The notes: generated by a model from the sequence alone, not told the origin. Positions 18,567 through 27,220 are shown, counted from the stretch's first letter. The stretch is DNA of 64,000 bases from a bacterium (GCA_021809845.1 JAJZJW010000007.1:36520-100519); one strand, 5' to 3'. Program-made: numbers and translations.

Positions 18567-18959
18567 ATGGAAGGCATAGTAGAAATTCAGCAGATTATAA
18601 CCAATGCCTCTTTAGTGGAAAAAGTTGCTGCTACTCCTCAGACTTTTGCAATAAATGCCAATACTATCTCAAATAAGAATAATAATACCGACGGAATTAA
18701 AAAAGCCGATACCGTAAATGAAACCGATGAAATTTTAGAGCCTGTGGACGACAGTGAGAAAAAAAACGGTGAAGAAGGTAAAAAAGAAGATAACAAAGAA
18801 GAAGAAGAACGAGCATATAACAATGAAGCGCCTGAATTAGAAGTTGGAGCATATAATAAGGAAGGTGTAAAGACGATTACCGAAGAAGCTGGTACTAATA
18901 ACCAAGAAAATTTAAATAAAAAAAATGGTAAACAGCAGCATATAAATGTCATAGCATAA
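18567..18959 (+). CDS. Hypothetical acidic low-complexity protein
   Basis: The 130-residue product is rich in Glu, Asn and Lys with no recognisable domain, signal peptide or membrane segment. Residues 60-90 are a Glu/Lys run. It precedes the FliK-like gene by 5 bases, and its first 30 residues (VEIQQIITNASLVEKV) look more structured than the rest. It may be a detached N-terminal part of a FliK-type hook-length protein, whose N-terminal regions are often low complexity. That is inference from position only. It may also be non-functional. Confidence 0.5.
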   Translation: MEGIVEIQQIITNASLVEKVAATPQTFAINANTISNKNNNTDGIKKADTVNETDEILEPVDDSEKKNGEEGKKEDNKEEEERAYNNEAPELEVGAYNKEGVKTITEEAGTNNQENLNKKNGKQQHINVIA

Positions 18960-18964
18960 GTTAA

Positions 18965-19846
18965 ATGAATTTACCAGAGAACAATAATTTTATCGGAAAA
19001 ATAAATACTAATACTAGCATTAGTATTTCAAAAATATTAATCGATAAAAGTTTAACCAATCTACTAGATTTAATAAAGCCTAATGATATTTTAAACGTTA
19101 AATTAATAGACGCAGAAATATCCGATGCGTCATTTATTGGCATTCTCTCCTTCAACGGAAAATTATTTAAAGCCGAAATACCTGAAACAGTTTACGACGA
19201 ATTTATAATGTCTGCGGCTGTCAGTGAAGGTTCGCTTGCTAACCAAAATTTTAATTTGCAGTTAAGCGCCGAGTCTGTTAGCGGAAGCAATGTTATCTTT
19301 AAAATAATTAACGAATCAATAGATGAAAATAATTTAAAGCTCTTTAACGCGGTTGCAGAAAATATATCAAATTCCATAAAAGGGAATTTTACATCATTAA
19401 TTAATAATAATTTAAATTTAAATTTAAATATTAATAACTTAACTACAGATATTAAAAATAATACATTAATTTTAAATTTTGCTATGTCCAACCCCGGCGA
19501 TTTTATTTCTGTATTAATAGCGCCGCGAAAAGAAGAAAAAAACATAAACGAAGATTCGGCCAAAAAGAATAAAATGAATTCTTACGGTTATTTTTTTTTG
19601 GTTGAATTTCAAATTAAACCGTTAGGTCTTTTAAAATTATCGTCTTACTATTTTAACCGCAATTTAGTTTTAAATTTTAAAACATTTTCAAACACTGCGG
19701 AAACACTCATAAAACAAAATATCAATATATTGAAAGAAGAACTTCTCAAAGACAACATAACATTAAAAGATATTGGATTTAATAAAAATATGTCTAAAAA
19801 AGAATTTGACAATGAGTTCGGCGGCATAATTAATGAACAGGCATAA
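18965..19846 (+). CDS. FliK/YlqG-like protein with hook-length-control C-terminal domain
   Basis: The 293-residue product ends in a domain (about residues 210-275) whose pattern FLVEFQIKPLGLLKLSSYY, then LVLNFKTFSNTAETLIKQNINILKEEL, matches the FliK C-terminal Flg_hook fold. There beta strands are followed by the helix that lists L..L...L. The N-terminal half is not recognised. It is directly followed, with a 14-base overlap, by an FlhB C-terminal paralogue. This is the same arrangement as ylqG-ylqH in Bacillus. It is either the genuine hook-length ruler of this organism or a FliK-like accessory protein. Confidence 0.7.
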   Translation: MNLPENNNFIGKINTNTSISISKILIDKSLTNLLDLIKPNDILNVKLIDAEISDASFIGILSFNGKLFKAEIPETVYDEFIMSAAVSEGSLANQNFNLQLSAESVSGSNVIFKIINESIDENNLKLFNAVAENISNSIKGNFTSLINNNLNLNLNINNLTTDIKNNTLILNFAMSNPGDFISVLIAPRKEEKNINEDSAKKNKMNSYGYFFLVEFQIKPLGLLKLSSYYFNRNLVLNFKTFSNTAETLIKQNINILKEELLKDNITLKDIGFNKNMSKKEFDNEFGGIINEQA

Positions 19847-20102
19847 AGAAGAGCCTTTTGCGGCAGCGTTAAAATATGACAAAAATAAAAATAAAGCTCC
19901 TGTCATCGTTGCAAAAGGAAAAGGTAAATTAGCCGAAAAGATTAAAACGATAGCAAAGGAAAATAATATCCCTATAGTAGAAAATAAGAGCTTAACCGCA
20001 GTCTTAGATAAGCTTGAAATTTACGAAGAAGTACCTCCTGAACTCTATAAAGTCATAGCGCATATTTTTGCATTTATCTACAAACTTAATAATAAATTGT
20101 AA
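19833..20102 (+). CDS. Free-standing FlhB C-terminal domain paralogue (FlhX/YlqH-like)
   Basis: The 89-residue product aligns with the cytoplasmic domain of FlhB after its cleavage site: AAALKYDKNKNKAPVIVAKG here against AVALKYENKKHKAPVVVAKG in FlhB at 1249. It starts where the NPTH motif would be but has no NPTH itself (RHKEEPF instead). Such proteins, called FlhX or YlqH, can substitute for the cleaved FlhB C-terminal part in some bacteria. Here a complete FlhB is also present. The start overlaps the FliK-like gene, indicating co-translation. Confidence 0.85.
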   Translation: MNRHKEEPFAAALKYDKNKNKAPVIVAKGKGKLAEKIKTIAKENNIPIVENKSLTAVLDKLEIYEEVPPELYKVIAHIFAFIYKLNNKL

Positions 20103-20156
20103 TAAACTATAATAAATTATTGCCTGGTATAGCTCGGTGCAAATATTATAAATATT

Positions 20157-20221
20157 TACAACTCCTTTTCTCTTGCAACAATATCTCTTTCGTCTTTTAA
20201 ATATGCACTTAAACATTGATT
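20157..20221. repeat. Degenerate copy of the pilZ gene 3' end
   Basis: The segment from about 20157 to 20221 (CCTTTTCTCTTGCAACAA, then GTCTTTTAAATATG) repeats the last codons of the minus-strand PilZ gene found at about 20272-20333. There are several substitutions, so this copy is older than the exact repeats elsewhere. Three copies of TTGATATTC follow near 20226-20253. Confidence 0.7.
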
Positions 20222-20265
20222 GTATCTTGATATTCTTGATATTCTTGATATTCTGCTGTAAATAC

Positions 20266-20997
20266 TTACAAACCCTTTTCTCTTGCAACAAGTTCTCTCT
20301 GTCTTTTAAATATGTATTTGAACATTATATCTTGCTGCGCTGGTTTTATATTTATTATTTGCAGACCTATTTTATATTTAGAATTCATAGGTATGCAAAT
20401 TTTAATTTCCGCTCTTACAGTAATAGAAGGAAGTTTTGGAAATTCTAGTTTCATATTTTCTATTACGGTATATTTTTCAAAACTGAAATCTGATAAAAAA
20501 GAAAGACCCTCCCCTGAAATATCATAAACATTAAAGCTAAGTATTCTATTTATCCAAAAAAATGATATCTTTATTGGTTCAGATATAGCAGGTTCTATTC
20601 TAAAAAACCTTCTTTTTTCTATTGAATAAATTTCTAACGGCGTATAGATATTAAAATTAAAATAATCATTTTCTTCCGCAAAATTGTAAAGTTTGGATAA
20701 AAAATAATGGTCCTTATTGTTAAAATTAAAATTGATTTTAAGATATGTTGAAGACAGCATCTTTAAATTACCGTTTCTAGGCATCAGCGAATCAATTGTA
20801 ATAATATCCTCGTCAATATTTATAATTTCCGAAGAATAATCATTATTAGCCTGTGAGCCGGTTAGTTCAGGAGAGTGGGGATATATTACAAAATTCCTTT
20901 TTGTTTTAGCAAAATTCTTTAAAATTGTTAATATCTCTTTTTTTCTGGAAAAAATACTGACATTAGGATTGTCTTTGATTTTTTTGAGGTCAAACAT
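20266..20997 (-). CDS. PilZ-domain c-di-GMP receptor, YcgR-type flagellar brake
   Basis: The 243-residue product has an N-terminal YcgR-type domain (about 40-125, with ITIDSLMPRNGN) and a C-terminal PilZ domain. The PilZ domain has the c-di-GMP motif RRFFR (RxxxR) near residue 130 and DISGEG (DxSxxG) near 160, both intact. It ends FKRQRELVAREK, as in other PilZ proteins. YcgR-type proteins bind the flagellar motor when c-di-GMP is high and slow it. The gene is on the minus strand between two plus-strand flagellar blocks, so it has its own promoter. Confidence 0.9.
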   Translation of the reverse strand: MFDLKKIKDNPNVSIFSRKKEILTILKNFAKTKRNFVIYPHSPELTGSQANNDYSSEIINIDEDIITIDSLMPRNGNLKMLSSTYLKINFNFNNKDHYFLSKLYNFAEENDYFNFNIYTPLEIYSIEKRRFFRIEPAISEPIKISFFWINRILSFNVYDISGEGLSFLSDFSFEKYTVIENMKLEFPKLPSITVRAEIKICIPMNSKYKIGLQIINIKPAQQDIMFKYIFKRQRELVAREKGL

Positions 20998-21368
20998 ATA
21001 TTTCTATTATTTCTATTATTTTTTATTTATATTTATTGACCTATTATAAATTAATTTTATATATAATATCAATTTAAAAAATAAAATTACAGTTTAAATT
21101 TCCAAAACCACAGCAAGATTAGAAAATTTTTTCTTCAAGCAGCAAAATCTTAAAAAATCCTAGAAAATAAAATAAAAAAATATAATTTAAGCTTATTTTG
21201 TATTAGCTATATGGAAATTTTTTCTATTATAGTTTACTTGAGCACAATATATAAGAAATTATTTCCAAAAATTAATGGCATAGTTATTGCAACAATTATA
21301 AGTATTGAAAAATTTTAATAAAGATTTTAATACTTAAGTCCAAAAGGATTTAGTAAGGGGATGTAAAA
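20998..21368. other. 371-base divergent intergenic region upstream of flgF
   Basis: This gap separates the minus-strand pilZ gene from the plus-strand flg operon, so it should hold promoters for both. It is AT-rich, without tandem repeats. The only strong element seen is a sigma-54-type promoter at 21276-21291. A ribosome-binding site AAGGGGA lies at 21355-21361, eight bases before the TTG start of flgF. Confidence 0.6.
21276..21291 (+). promoter_or_regulatory. Sigma-54-type promoter upstream of flgF
   Basis: TGGCATAGTTATTGCA fits the -24/-12 consensus (TGGCAC, five bases, TTGCA) with the GG and GC elements exactly 12 bases apart; only the sixth base of the -24 box differs. It lies 78 bases before the flgF start. 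Sigma-54 control of rod and hook genes is common in proteobacteria. I found no other site with this exact spacing in the gaps I scanned. No sigma-54 activator is encoded in the window. Confidence 0.5.
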
Positions 21369-22145
21369 TTGAACGGCGGACTGTATATTAATTTAAGCGG
21401 GATTATATCCGAAGGCAAAAAAATGGCCATTGTAACTAATAACCTTGCGAATATTAACACTGTAGGGTACAAAAGCGAAGGTTCGATATTTGGGGATTTT
21501 TTGTCCCAAAAAGCTATTAATGCAGAAAGTTCCGGCAGTAAAACCCCTTTTGTAGATAATCAGTATCCTATTATGCTTTACAGTTATAACAATTTTTCTC
21601 AGGGTTCGCTGAAACACACCGGCAACAGATTAGATTTAGCTATTCAAGGTAATGGGTTTTTTGTTGTTAAAACGCCTAATGGCATTAAATATACAAGAAA
21701 TGGTGTATTCTCGCTTAACGACAATAATCAAATTGTTACGCAAGAGGGTTATATCGTTCTTAATGCTAATGGAAAACCTATAAGCCTTAGTGAAAGGGGT
21801 TCGAATATCACAATTTCAAAAAACGGCATTATAAATATTTTAAATCCGCAGACAGATGAAAATGAATATGCCGGTCAAATAGGCATCGTTTATTTTAAAA
21901 ATCCTGAGTTATTATCCAGAAACGGCGGGAATCTATTTTCTGAGACTAAAAAATCTGGAAAACCCGTGCTTAATGACAATCCCGATATTGCACAAGGATA
22001 TTTGGAAGAATCTAACGTGAATGAAATAAAAAATATGGTGGAACTTATAAATATAAATAGTACAAAGACCACCATGATGAAAGTTTTAAAATCATATTCG
22101 CAAGTTGACAGCACGGTAATAAACACCGTGGGAGCGGCTGTCTAA
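21369..22145 (+). CDS. flgF: Flagellar basal-body rod protein FlgF
   Basis: FlgF is a proximal rod component. The 258-residue product has the N-terminal rod-protein motif (TNNLANINTVGYKS), the middle signature LDLAIQGNGFFVVKTPNG.KYTRNG, and the C-terminal motif GYLEESNVNEIKNMVELI. It is shorter and more divergent than the FlgG encoded next, and comes before it, which is the normal flgF-flgG order. Translation starts at TTG because the only nearby ATG (21361) is followed by a stop. AAGGGGA at 21355-21361 supports that start. Confidence 0.92.
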   Translation: MNGGLYINLSGIISEGKKMAIVTNNLANINTVGYKSEGSIFGDFLSQKAINAESSGSKTPFVDNQYPIMLYSYNNFSQGSLKHTGNRLDLAIQGNGFFVVKTPNGIKYTRNGVFSLNDNNQIVTQEGYIVLNANGKPISLSERGSNITISKNGIINILNPQTDENEYAGQIGIVYFKNPELLSRNGGNLFSETKKSGKPVLNDNPDIAQGYLEESNVNEIKNMVELININSTKTTMMKVLKSYSQVDSTVINTVGAAV

Positions 22146-22436
22146 CTAATAAATATAAAAATATAAGTAACCAAAATAAAAAAATAAAAAAATTGACTAA
22201 AGCAAATAAATATAAAAATATAAGTAAGCAAAATAAAAAAATAAAAAAATTGACTAAAGCAAATAAATATAAAAATATAAGTAAGCAAAATAAAAGAAGC
22301 GACTAAAGCAAATAAATATAAAAATATAAGTAAGCAAAATAAAAGAAGCGACTAAAGCAAATAAATATAAAAATATAAGTAACTAATAATTAATATAAAA
22401 ATATATGAAATAAAATATAAAAAAGGAATAAAAAGA
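22146..22436. repeat. Tandem repeats between flgF and flgG
   Basis: A unit beginning AAATAAATATAAAAATATAA is repeated about five times between flgF and flgG. Two length classes are visible, about 57 bases (with a poly-A extension and TTGACTAAAGC) and about 49 bases (with AAAAGAAGCGACTAAAGC). The last copy ends near 22385. No gene or promoter is visible, and the following ribosome-binding site belongs to flgG. Confidence 0.85.
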
Positions 22437-22451
22437 GGAGGATTTAAATTG
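22437..22451 (+). promoter_or_regulatory. Ribosome-binding site that sets a TTG start for flgG
   Basis: GGAGGA at 22437-22442 is followed after six bases by TTG at 22449. The 15-base string is identical to the one at cheB (14495-14509). Confidence 0.75.
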
Positions 22452-23234
22452 AGAGCATTGTGGACAGCCTCGACAGGCATGGAAGGACAGCAGATTGAAA
22501 TAGATAATATAGCGAATAATCTTGCAAACACAAATACTACCGGATATAAAGAATCGCGGGTTAATTTTGAAGACCTTTTTTATCAGACTGTAAAATCTCC
22601 GGGAGCATATTCATCTGAATACACCCAGGTTCCGACAGGAATTCAGATAGGTCTGGGTTCCAAAGTCTCATCTATAGAAAAAGAATTTACGCAGGGAGAT
22701 TTGCAGCAGACTTCAAATCCTCTTGATTTAGCTATTGAAGGACAGGGATTTTTTCAAATACAGATGGCAAACGGCGAAACTGCGTACACGAGAGACGGAA
22801 CTTTACAAACTAATTCGCAGGGTCAATTAGTGAATGCAAATGGCGATGCTTTAGTTCCGCCTATTACAATTCCGCCTAATGCCACGTCTATAAGTATAGC
22901 TCACGACGGCACCGTTTCCGCCGCCGTATCCGGTCAAACTAATCCTGTCCAGGTTGGAACAATTACTTTGACTAATTTTATTAATCCTGCGGGTCTAAAT
23001 AGTATAGGTCACAATTTATATCTTCAGACATCTGCTTCAGGAGTGCCTCAGGTTGGAACACCCGGTCAGAACGGTCTAGGTACTATACAACAGGGATTTT
23101 TGGAAATGTCTAATGTTAATCTGGTTGGACAGATGGTATCTATGATTACGGCGCAAAATGCCTATACGATAGATTCAAAAGCTATTACTATTGCGAATCA
23201 GATGCTTCAGACCGCCGCATCTTTAGTACCTTAA
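22449..23234 (+). CDS. flgG: Flagellar distal rod protein FlgG
   Basis: FlgG builds the distal rod that passes through the L and P rings. The 261-residue product has the usual length. Its N-terminus (MRALWTASTGMEGQQ, then IANNLANTNTTGYKESR) and the motif LDLAIEGQGFFQIQMANGETAYTRDG are near-canonical for FlgG. The C-terminal motif reads GFLEMSNVNLVGQMVSMITAQ. Translation starts at TTG with a strong GGAGGA upstream. It is followed by a long repeat region and then flgA. Confidence 0.96.
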   Translation: MRALWTASTGMEGQQIEIDNIANNLANTNTTGYKESRVNFEDLFYQTVKSPGAYSSEYTQVPTGIQIGLGSKVSSIEKEFTQGDLQQTSNPLDLAIEGQGFFQIQMANGETAYTRDGTLQTNSQGQLVNANGDALVPPITIPPNATSISIAHDGTVSAAVSGQTNPVQVGTITLTNFINPAGLNSIGHNLYLQTSASGVPQVGTPGQNGLGTIQQGFLEMSNVNLVGQMVSMITAQNAYTIDSKAITIANQMLQTAASLVP

Positions 23235-23241
23235 AGCGTTA

Positions 23242-23263
23242 ATGATAAATAATTATTTATCAT
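23242..23263. terminator. 22-bp perfect palindrome after flgG
   Basis: ATGATAAATAA followed directly by TTATTTATCAT forms a perfect palindrome seven bases after the flgG stop. It contains no GC pair core and no T-tract follows, so it is a weak terminator; a protein-binding site is the other possibility. Confidence 0.35.
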
Positions 23264-23707
23264 AATTACAGACTATAAAGTGCTATATAAAAAAGTATAA
23301 GCTGTCTGCACATTGTGCTAACTCTACGCCGTCTATAAAGTGCTATATAAAAGTGCTATATAAAAAAGTATAAGCTGTCTGCACATTGTGCTAACTCTAC
23401 GCCGTCTATAAAGTGCTATATAAAAGTGCTATATAAAAGTGCTATATAAAAGTGCTATATAAAAGTGCTATATAAAAGTGCTATATAAAAGTGCTATATA
23501 AAAGTGCTATATAAAAGTGCTATATATAAAAGTGCTATATAAAAGTGTAATATAAATATGATAACTATCATAATTATAGACAGTTATAAATAATAATTTT
23601 AAATAGTTATAAGAAATAGAAATATTCTTAAATAAAAAAGTAGATATTATTGGCAGGCAATGCAGATACTATCGCATAAATAATATTATTAATATTGTGC
23701 AGGTTAA
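23264..23707. repeat. Minisatellite of 13-bp units between flgG and flgA
   Basis: Two copies of a longer block containing GCTGTCTGCACATTGTGC and ACTCTACGCCGTCTATAAAG occur between about 23298 and 23413. They are followed by about ten tandem copies of the 13-base unit AGTGCTATATAAA (about 23411-23550, one copy expanded by two bases). The remainder to 23707 is plain AT-rich sequence. There are no spacers, so this is not a CRISPR array. Confidence 0.9.
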
Positions 23708-24592
23708 ATGGATAATTTTAGTCTTGAAAATAAATTTGAAAACTTTAAGTGTGTATATTTTAAATCGATATTAAAATTAATGCTGAATGTCGGTTTAATC
23801 ACAATTTTTTCATCGTATACGCTTATTTATCTTTTTTGTGTTACTAATGTTTATGCGTTCGGGAAGATTAATGTGCATAGGAACATTAAAAGCGGGCAAA
23901 CATATAATAAGGCGGTAGACTATTTGTCGCTTAGCAGACTAAAACCAGATATAATGAAATCTTTTTTTACAAGTATTCCTTCGGGATATAAAAATTATAC
24001 TAAATATATGCATATTTCTGATTTTAGGTTATCAATAAATAATTTGAATAAAATAAATAAGGTAATTAGAAGCAAACATAATTTTTATATAATTAAGTAT
24101 AATTTTTATGACCAGGGTTTTGCCGGGACACATACTGCGGTTATTAAAATAATAAATAAAAAAAACGGCAAACTTATTGCTATGTTTTACGCCGATTTTA
24201 ATATGGCTATAATAGCTCCTGTCGTTGTTACTTCTCGCCCCGTGGGAAAATTTCAGATTTTAGATAGAAACGACTTAAGGATTCAAAAGATTAATATTTC
24301 AAATATTTATGCAGGATACAATTTCTCTTTAAATAAAACAGTTGGAAAAGAAGCTGCTGTTTTTATATCTGAAAATACGCCAATTATTAAGATAAATTCT
24401 GAAAGACAAAGAATTATTAATTTCGGGAATATTGTATCTATAGTTTATAAAAAATATGGAATAAATATTAAGATGAGAGGAATGGCGTTGCAGGCTGGCG
24501 CCTACGGTCAGTCCATAAGGGTTAAAAACCTTGAATCAGGCAACATAATTTCCGGAATAGTAAAGACGGATAAATCAGTGTGCGTGAGGTAA
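23708..24592 (+). CDS. flgA: Flagellar P-ring assembly chaperone FlgA
   Basis: FlgA is a periplasmic chaperone for P-ring (FlgI) assembly. The 294-residue product has a hydrophobic segment at about residues 24-46, consistent with a signal anchor or a signal peptide after a long cytoplasmic leader. The C-terminal half is the SAF/FlgA domain, ending with the typical pattern NIKMRGMALQAGAYGQSIRVKN and SGNIISGIV. The N-terminal half is divergent. It precedes flgH and flgI, the genes for the L and P rings. Confidence 0.9.
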   Translation: MDNFSLENKFENFKCVYFKSILKLMLNVGLITIFSSYTLIYLFCVTNVYAFGKINVHRNIKSGQTYNKAVDYLSLSRLKPDIMKSFFTSIPSGYKNYTKYMHISDFRLSINNLNKINKVIRSKHNFYIIKYNFYDQGFAGTHTAVIKIINKKNGKLIAMFYADFNMAIIAPVVVTSRPVGKFQILDRNDLRIQKINISNIYAGYNFSLNKTVGKEAAVFISENTPIIKINSERQRIINFGNIVSIVYKKYGINIKMRGMALQAGAYGQSIRVKNLESGNIISGIVKTDKSVCVR

Positions 24593-24860
24593 TTAATATC
24601 TGAAATGATGAATTCAAAGCTAAAAATTAGATTGTATAAATTACGAATTCAAAACTATAAATTAAACTGTATTAATTATGAGTTTAAGACAAATTAAACT
24701 GTATTAATTATGAGTTTAAGATTGTAAATTAAACTATATAGCTTGTAAATTCAAAACTATAAATTAAACTGTAAACTATGAATTTAAATCTAATAGTTAA
24801 AGCAAAGATTGGAACTAGACCGGAAGTTAAAGTAAAAGGTAAAAGAGGAATAACGAGATT
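24593..24860. repeat. AT-rich repeats between flgA and flgH
   Basis: A unit containing AAATTAAACTGTATTAATTA and TGAGTTTAAG is repeated two to three times, with shorter related fragments on both sides. AGAGGA near 24844 is the probable flgH ribosome-binding site. Nothing else is recognised. Confidence 0.7.
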
Positions 24861-25604
24861 ATGATGAAAAAAACTTTATTTAAAACTTTATTTAATATAT
24901 TTAATAAAATAAAACAGTTAAAACATAAAAATAAAATTCTATTTGCAGCAATCATGATTGCCGGTCTGTCTTTTACTTTGAGCGGATGCGCAGGCAACGT
25001 AACACCGCCTAAGTCTATGATTCCTCCGACTTATGTTAAGCCTACGGCTAAAAATTCTATAATACATAAAAAAATAGTAGGTTCTCTATGGACAGGGTCA
25101 GCTTCCGGTGCAAATTTATTTACCGATAACACCGCCTTTACGTTAAATGATATAGTAACAATAATTGTCAATGACCAGACCTCTGCTCAGGATTCTTCAG
25201 GAACTACGCTATCTAAAAATTCATCTGGCACAGGCAGCTTTTCATTCGGCAGTTCTACGTCAAAACCAACCGGATATTCCGGCTCCAATGTTGAGAGTTT
25301 CAACGGAGGAGGAGGTGTGACGGATTCAGGACAGATTTACACCACTATAGAAGCACAAGTTGTAAAAGTTTATCCTAACGGAAACCTCGAATTAAAGGGA
25401 GAACAAACAGTATCTCTGAACAGGGAAAAAAGATATATACTAATTAAGGGAATTGCAAGACCTGTTGACATAACACCTGCTAATACCATTATTTCAAGCC
25501 AGCTTGCTGATGAAAGAATATGGATTAATGGACAAGGTCCGGTCAACTGGCAGGAAGGCACAGGCTGGCTATATCGTATCATGAATTTCCTGTGGCCATT
25601 CTAA
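24861..25604 (+). CDS. flgH: Flagellar L-ring lipoprotein FlgH
   Basis: FlgH forms the L ring in the outer membrane, so its presence indicates a diderm cell. The 247-residue product has a lipoprotein signal: a Lys-rich leader, a hydrophobic stretch at about residues 27-40 and the lipobox LSGC with C43. The mature part has the FlgH patterns NDIVTIIVNDQTSAQDSS, VYPNGNLELKGEQTV and NGQGPVNW. It is located between flgA and flgI. The translation start could be either of two adjacent ATG codons. Confidence 0.95.
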   Translation: MMKKTLFKTLFNIFNKIKQLKHKNKILFAAIMIAGLSFTLSGCAGNVTPPKSMIPPTYVKPTAKNSIIHKKIVGSLWTGSASGANLFTDNTAFTLNDIVTIIVNDQTSAQDSSGTTLSKNSSGTGSFSFGSSTSKPTGYSGSNVESFNGGGGVTDSGQIYTTIEAQVVKVYPNGNLELKGEQTVSLNREKRYILIKGIARPVDITPANTIISSQLADERIWINGQGPVNWQEGTGWLYRIMNFLWPF

Positions 25605-25883
25605 TAATATTTTCAAAATTAAAATTATGATACAAATTAGGTAAATTGGGAAATTAGAGACAGACACCAATTTTAAAAAAGTTTAAATCGTGTATTTTAT
25701 TTGATAAATTATGAATAGAAACTTGAGGCAGGCATTTTTGTAATTGGAGACAGACACCAATTTTAAATAAGTCAAGAACGCTTAATATTTAATTAGTGTC
25801 TGTCTCTAATTAAATAATTAAATCCAAATTAAAATGTCGCCAATTAAATGCACACACAACTGCAATAGTGAGCGGAGAAAAAC
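25605..25883. repeat. Dispersed GAGACAGACACC repeats upstream of flgI
   Basis: GAGACAGACACCAATTTT occurs near 25659 and again near 25746. The inverted form GTGTCTGTCTCTAATT occurs near 25797. They are the same family as the three motifs at 15710-15780, here mostly in the reverse orientation. The inverted pair at 25746 and 25797 could form a hairpin in RNA. The flgI ribosome-binding site is GCGGAG near 25871. Confidence 0.75.
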
Positions 25884-27113
25884 ATGCAAATATTCGGTAA
25901 GGATAGCGAAATAATAAAAATTAAACAGATGCATAAGTTTAAAACGGTACGTAAATTTAAAACAATAAGTGAGGTTAATAAGATACGTAAATTTAAAACA
26001 CATTTATTGCGCGCTGCAGTGTTGATTGCGGGTTTTCTGTTTACGGCGGGCGTATTTTTTAACGGACTTAACTTTAACAGCGGATTTAATGTCCTTAATA
26101 TGTTAAATTTAAACAGCAGCCATACAGCTTGCGAAGCGGCGACAATAGGCGATATAACATCTGTTTACGGAGCAATGAGCAATCCTTTAGTGGGATACGG
26201 TATAGTAGTGGGACTTGACGGCACAGGCGACCAATGGGGAGTTAACGTAACACAGCAAAGCATAGTAACAATGCTTTCAAAATTGGGCGTTAATACAACT
26301 GAATCATCATTGTATGAAATAAGAGATTCTGCTGCCGTTATGGTTACAGCAGAGCTTCCTCCTTTTGCCATACCCGGTCAAAAAATTAACGTGACTGTTG
26401 CTTCTATAGGAAACGCTACCAGTTTGCAAGGCGGAGTTCTTTTAATGACGCCCTTAAAAGGACCTAACGGAAAAGTCTATGCACTGGGACAAGGAAGCAT
26501 TTCTACAGGAGGCAATGTTTCTACCGATAATATTATGCCGCTTCCCGGCTATATACCTGTTTCTGAAAATTTTCAGACTGCCGGCATTATAGATGACGGA
26601 GGTATTATAGAAAAAGGTATTTCTATAGGGTTAAATTCATATAAAACAGTAAAATTGATATTAAAAAATCCCGGATTTATCAATGCGGAAAGGGTTGCTT
26701 CGGCGATAAACGCAAAATTCGGCAAAGGCACGGCTTCCGATTTGAATTCTACGACGGTTTCCGTCAATGTTAAACCTGCATATTTAGGAAAAGTAGCTAA
26801 ATATATATCACTAATAAATGCAATAAATGTTAAAACACATACACCCGCTATAATAGTTATTGATGAACGCTCAGGTACGGTAGTAATGGGCGGCAATATA
26901 AGAATATCGTCGGTAGCTATTTCAAACAGGAATATAACAGTTAAAGTAAACCATAAAAGACTTCCTAATGCTTTTTTGCTTAAAAGAGGTCTAACTGTCG
27001 CAAAACTTGTTAAAGCATTAAATGCGGTGGGTGCTTCAACTTCAAGTATAATATCAATACTTGAGACGATAAAAGCAGCTGGTGCGCTTTCTGCCAGAAT
27101 AAAAGTTATTTGA
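25884..27113 (+). CDS. flgI: Flagellar P-ring protein FlgI
   Basis: FlgI forms the peptidoglycan P ring around the rod. The 409-residue product begins with an unusually long positively charged leader (about 40 residues) before a hydrophobic signal segment (about 41-62). An alternative internal start would give a normal signal peptide. The mature part begins near ATIGDITSVYG and carries the FlgI hallmark LVGYGIVVGLDGTGDQW, followed by the conserved AELPPFAIPGQKINVTVASIG and VVMGGNIRISSVAI. It follows flgH as in most flg operons. Confidence 0.95.
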   Translation: MQIFGKDSEIIKIKQMHKFKTVRKFKTISEVNKIRKFKTHLLRAAVLIAGFLFTAGVFFNGLNFNSGFNVLNMLNLNSSHTACEAATIGDITSVYGAMSNPLVGYGIVVGLDGTGDQWGVNVTQQSIVTMLSKLGVNTTESSLYEIRDSAAVMVTAELPPFAIPGQKINVTVASIGNATSLQGGVLLMTPLKGPNGKVYALGQGSISTGGNVSTDNIMPLPGYIPVSENFQTAGIIDDGGIIEKGISIGLNSYKTVKLILKNPGFINAERVASAINAKFGKGTASDLNSTTVSVNVKPAYLGKVAKYISLINAINVKTHTPAIIVIDERSGTVVMGGNIRISSVAISNRNITVKVNHKRLPNAFLLKRGLTVAKLVKALNAVGASTSSIISILETIKAAGALSARIKVI

Positions 27114-27220
27114 TAATAATGTTATTTAATAATAATAAAAATAAAATGATTAAAGAATTTTAATAAAAATGACGATTGCTATATAAGTTATAAATTAACC
27201 AAATATAGCGGAGAATAATT

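Noticed and set aside
23411-23550. 13-bp tandem units considered as a CRISPR or iteron array
   Set aside because: No spacers and no replication gene nearby.
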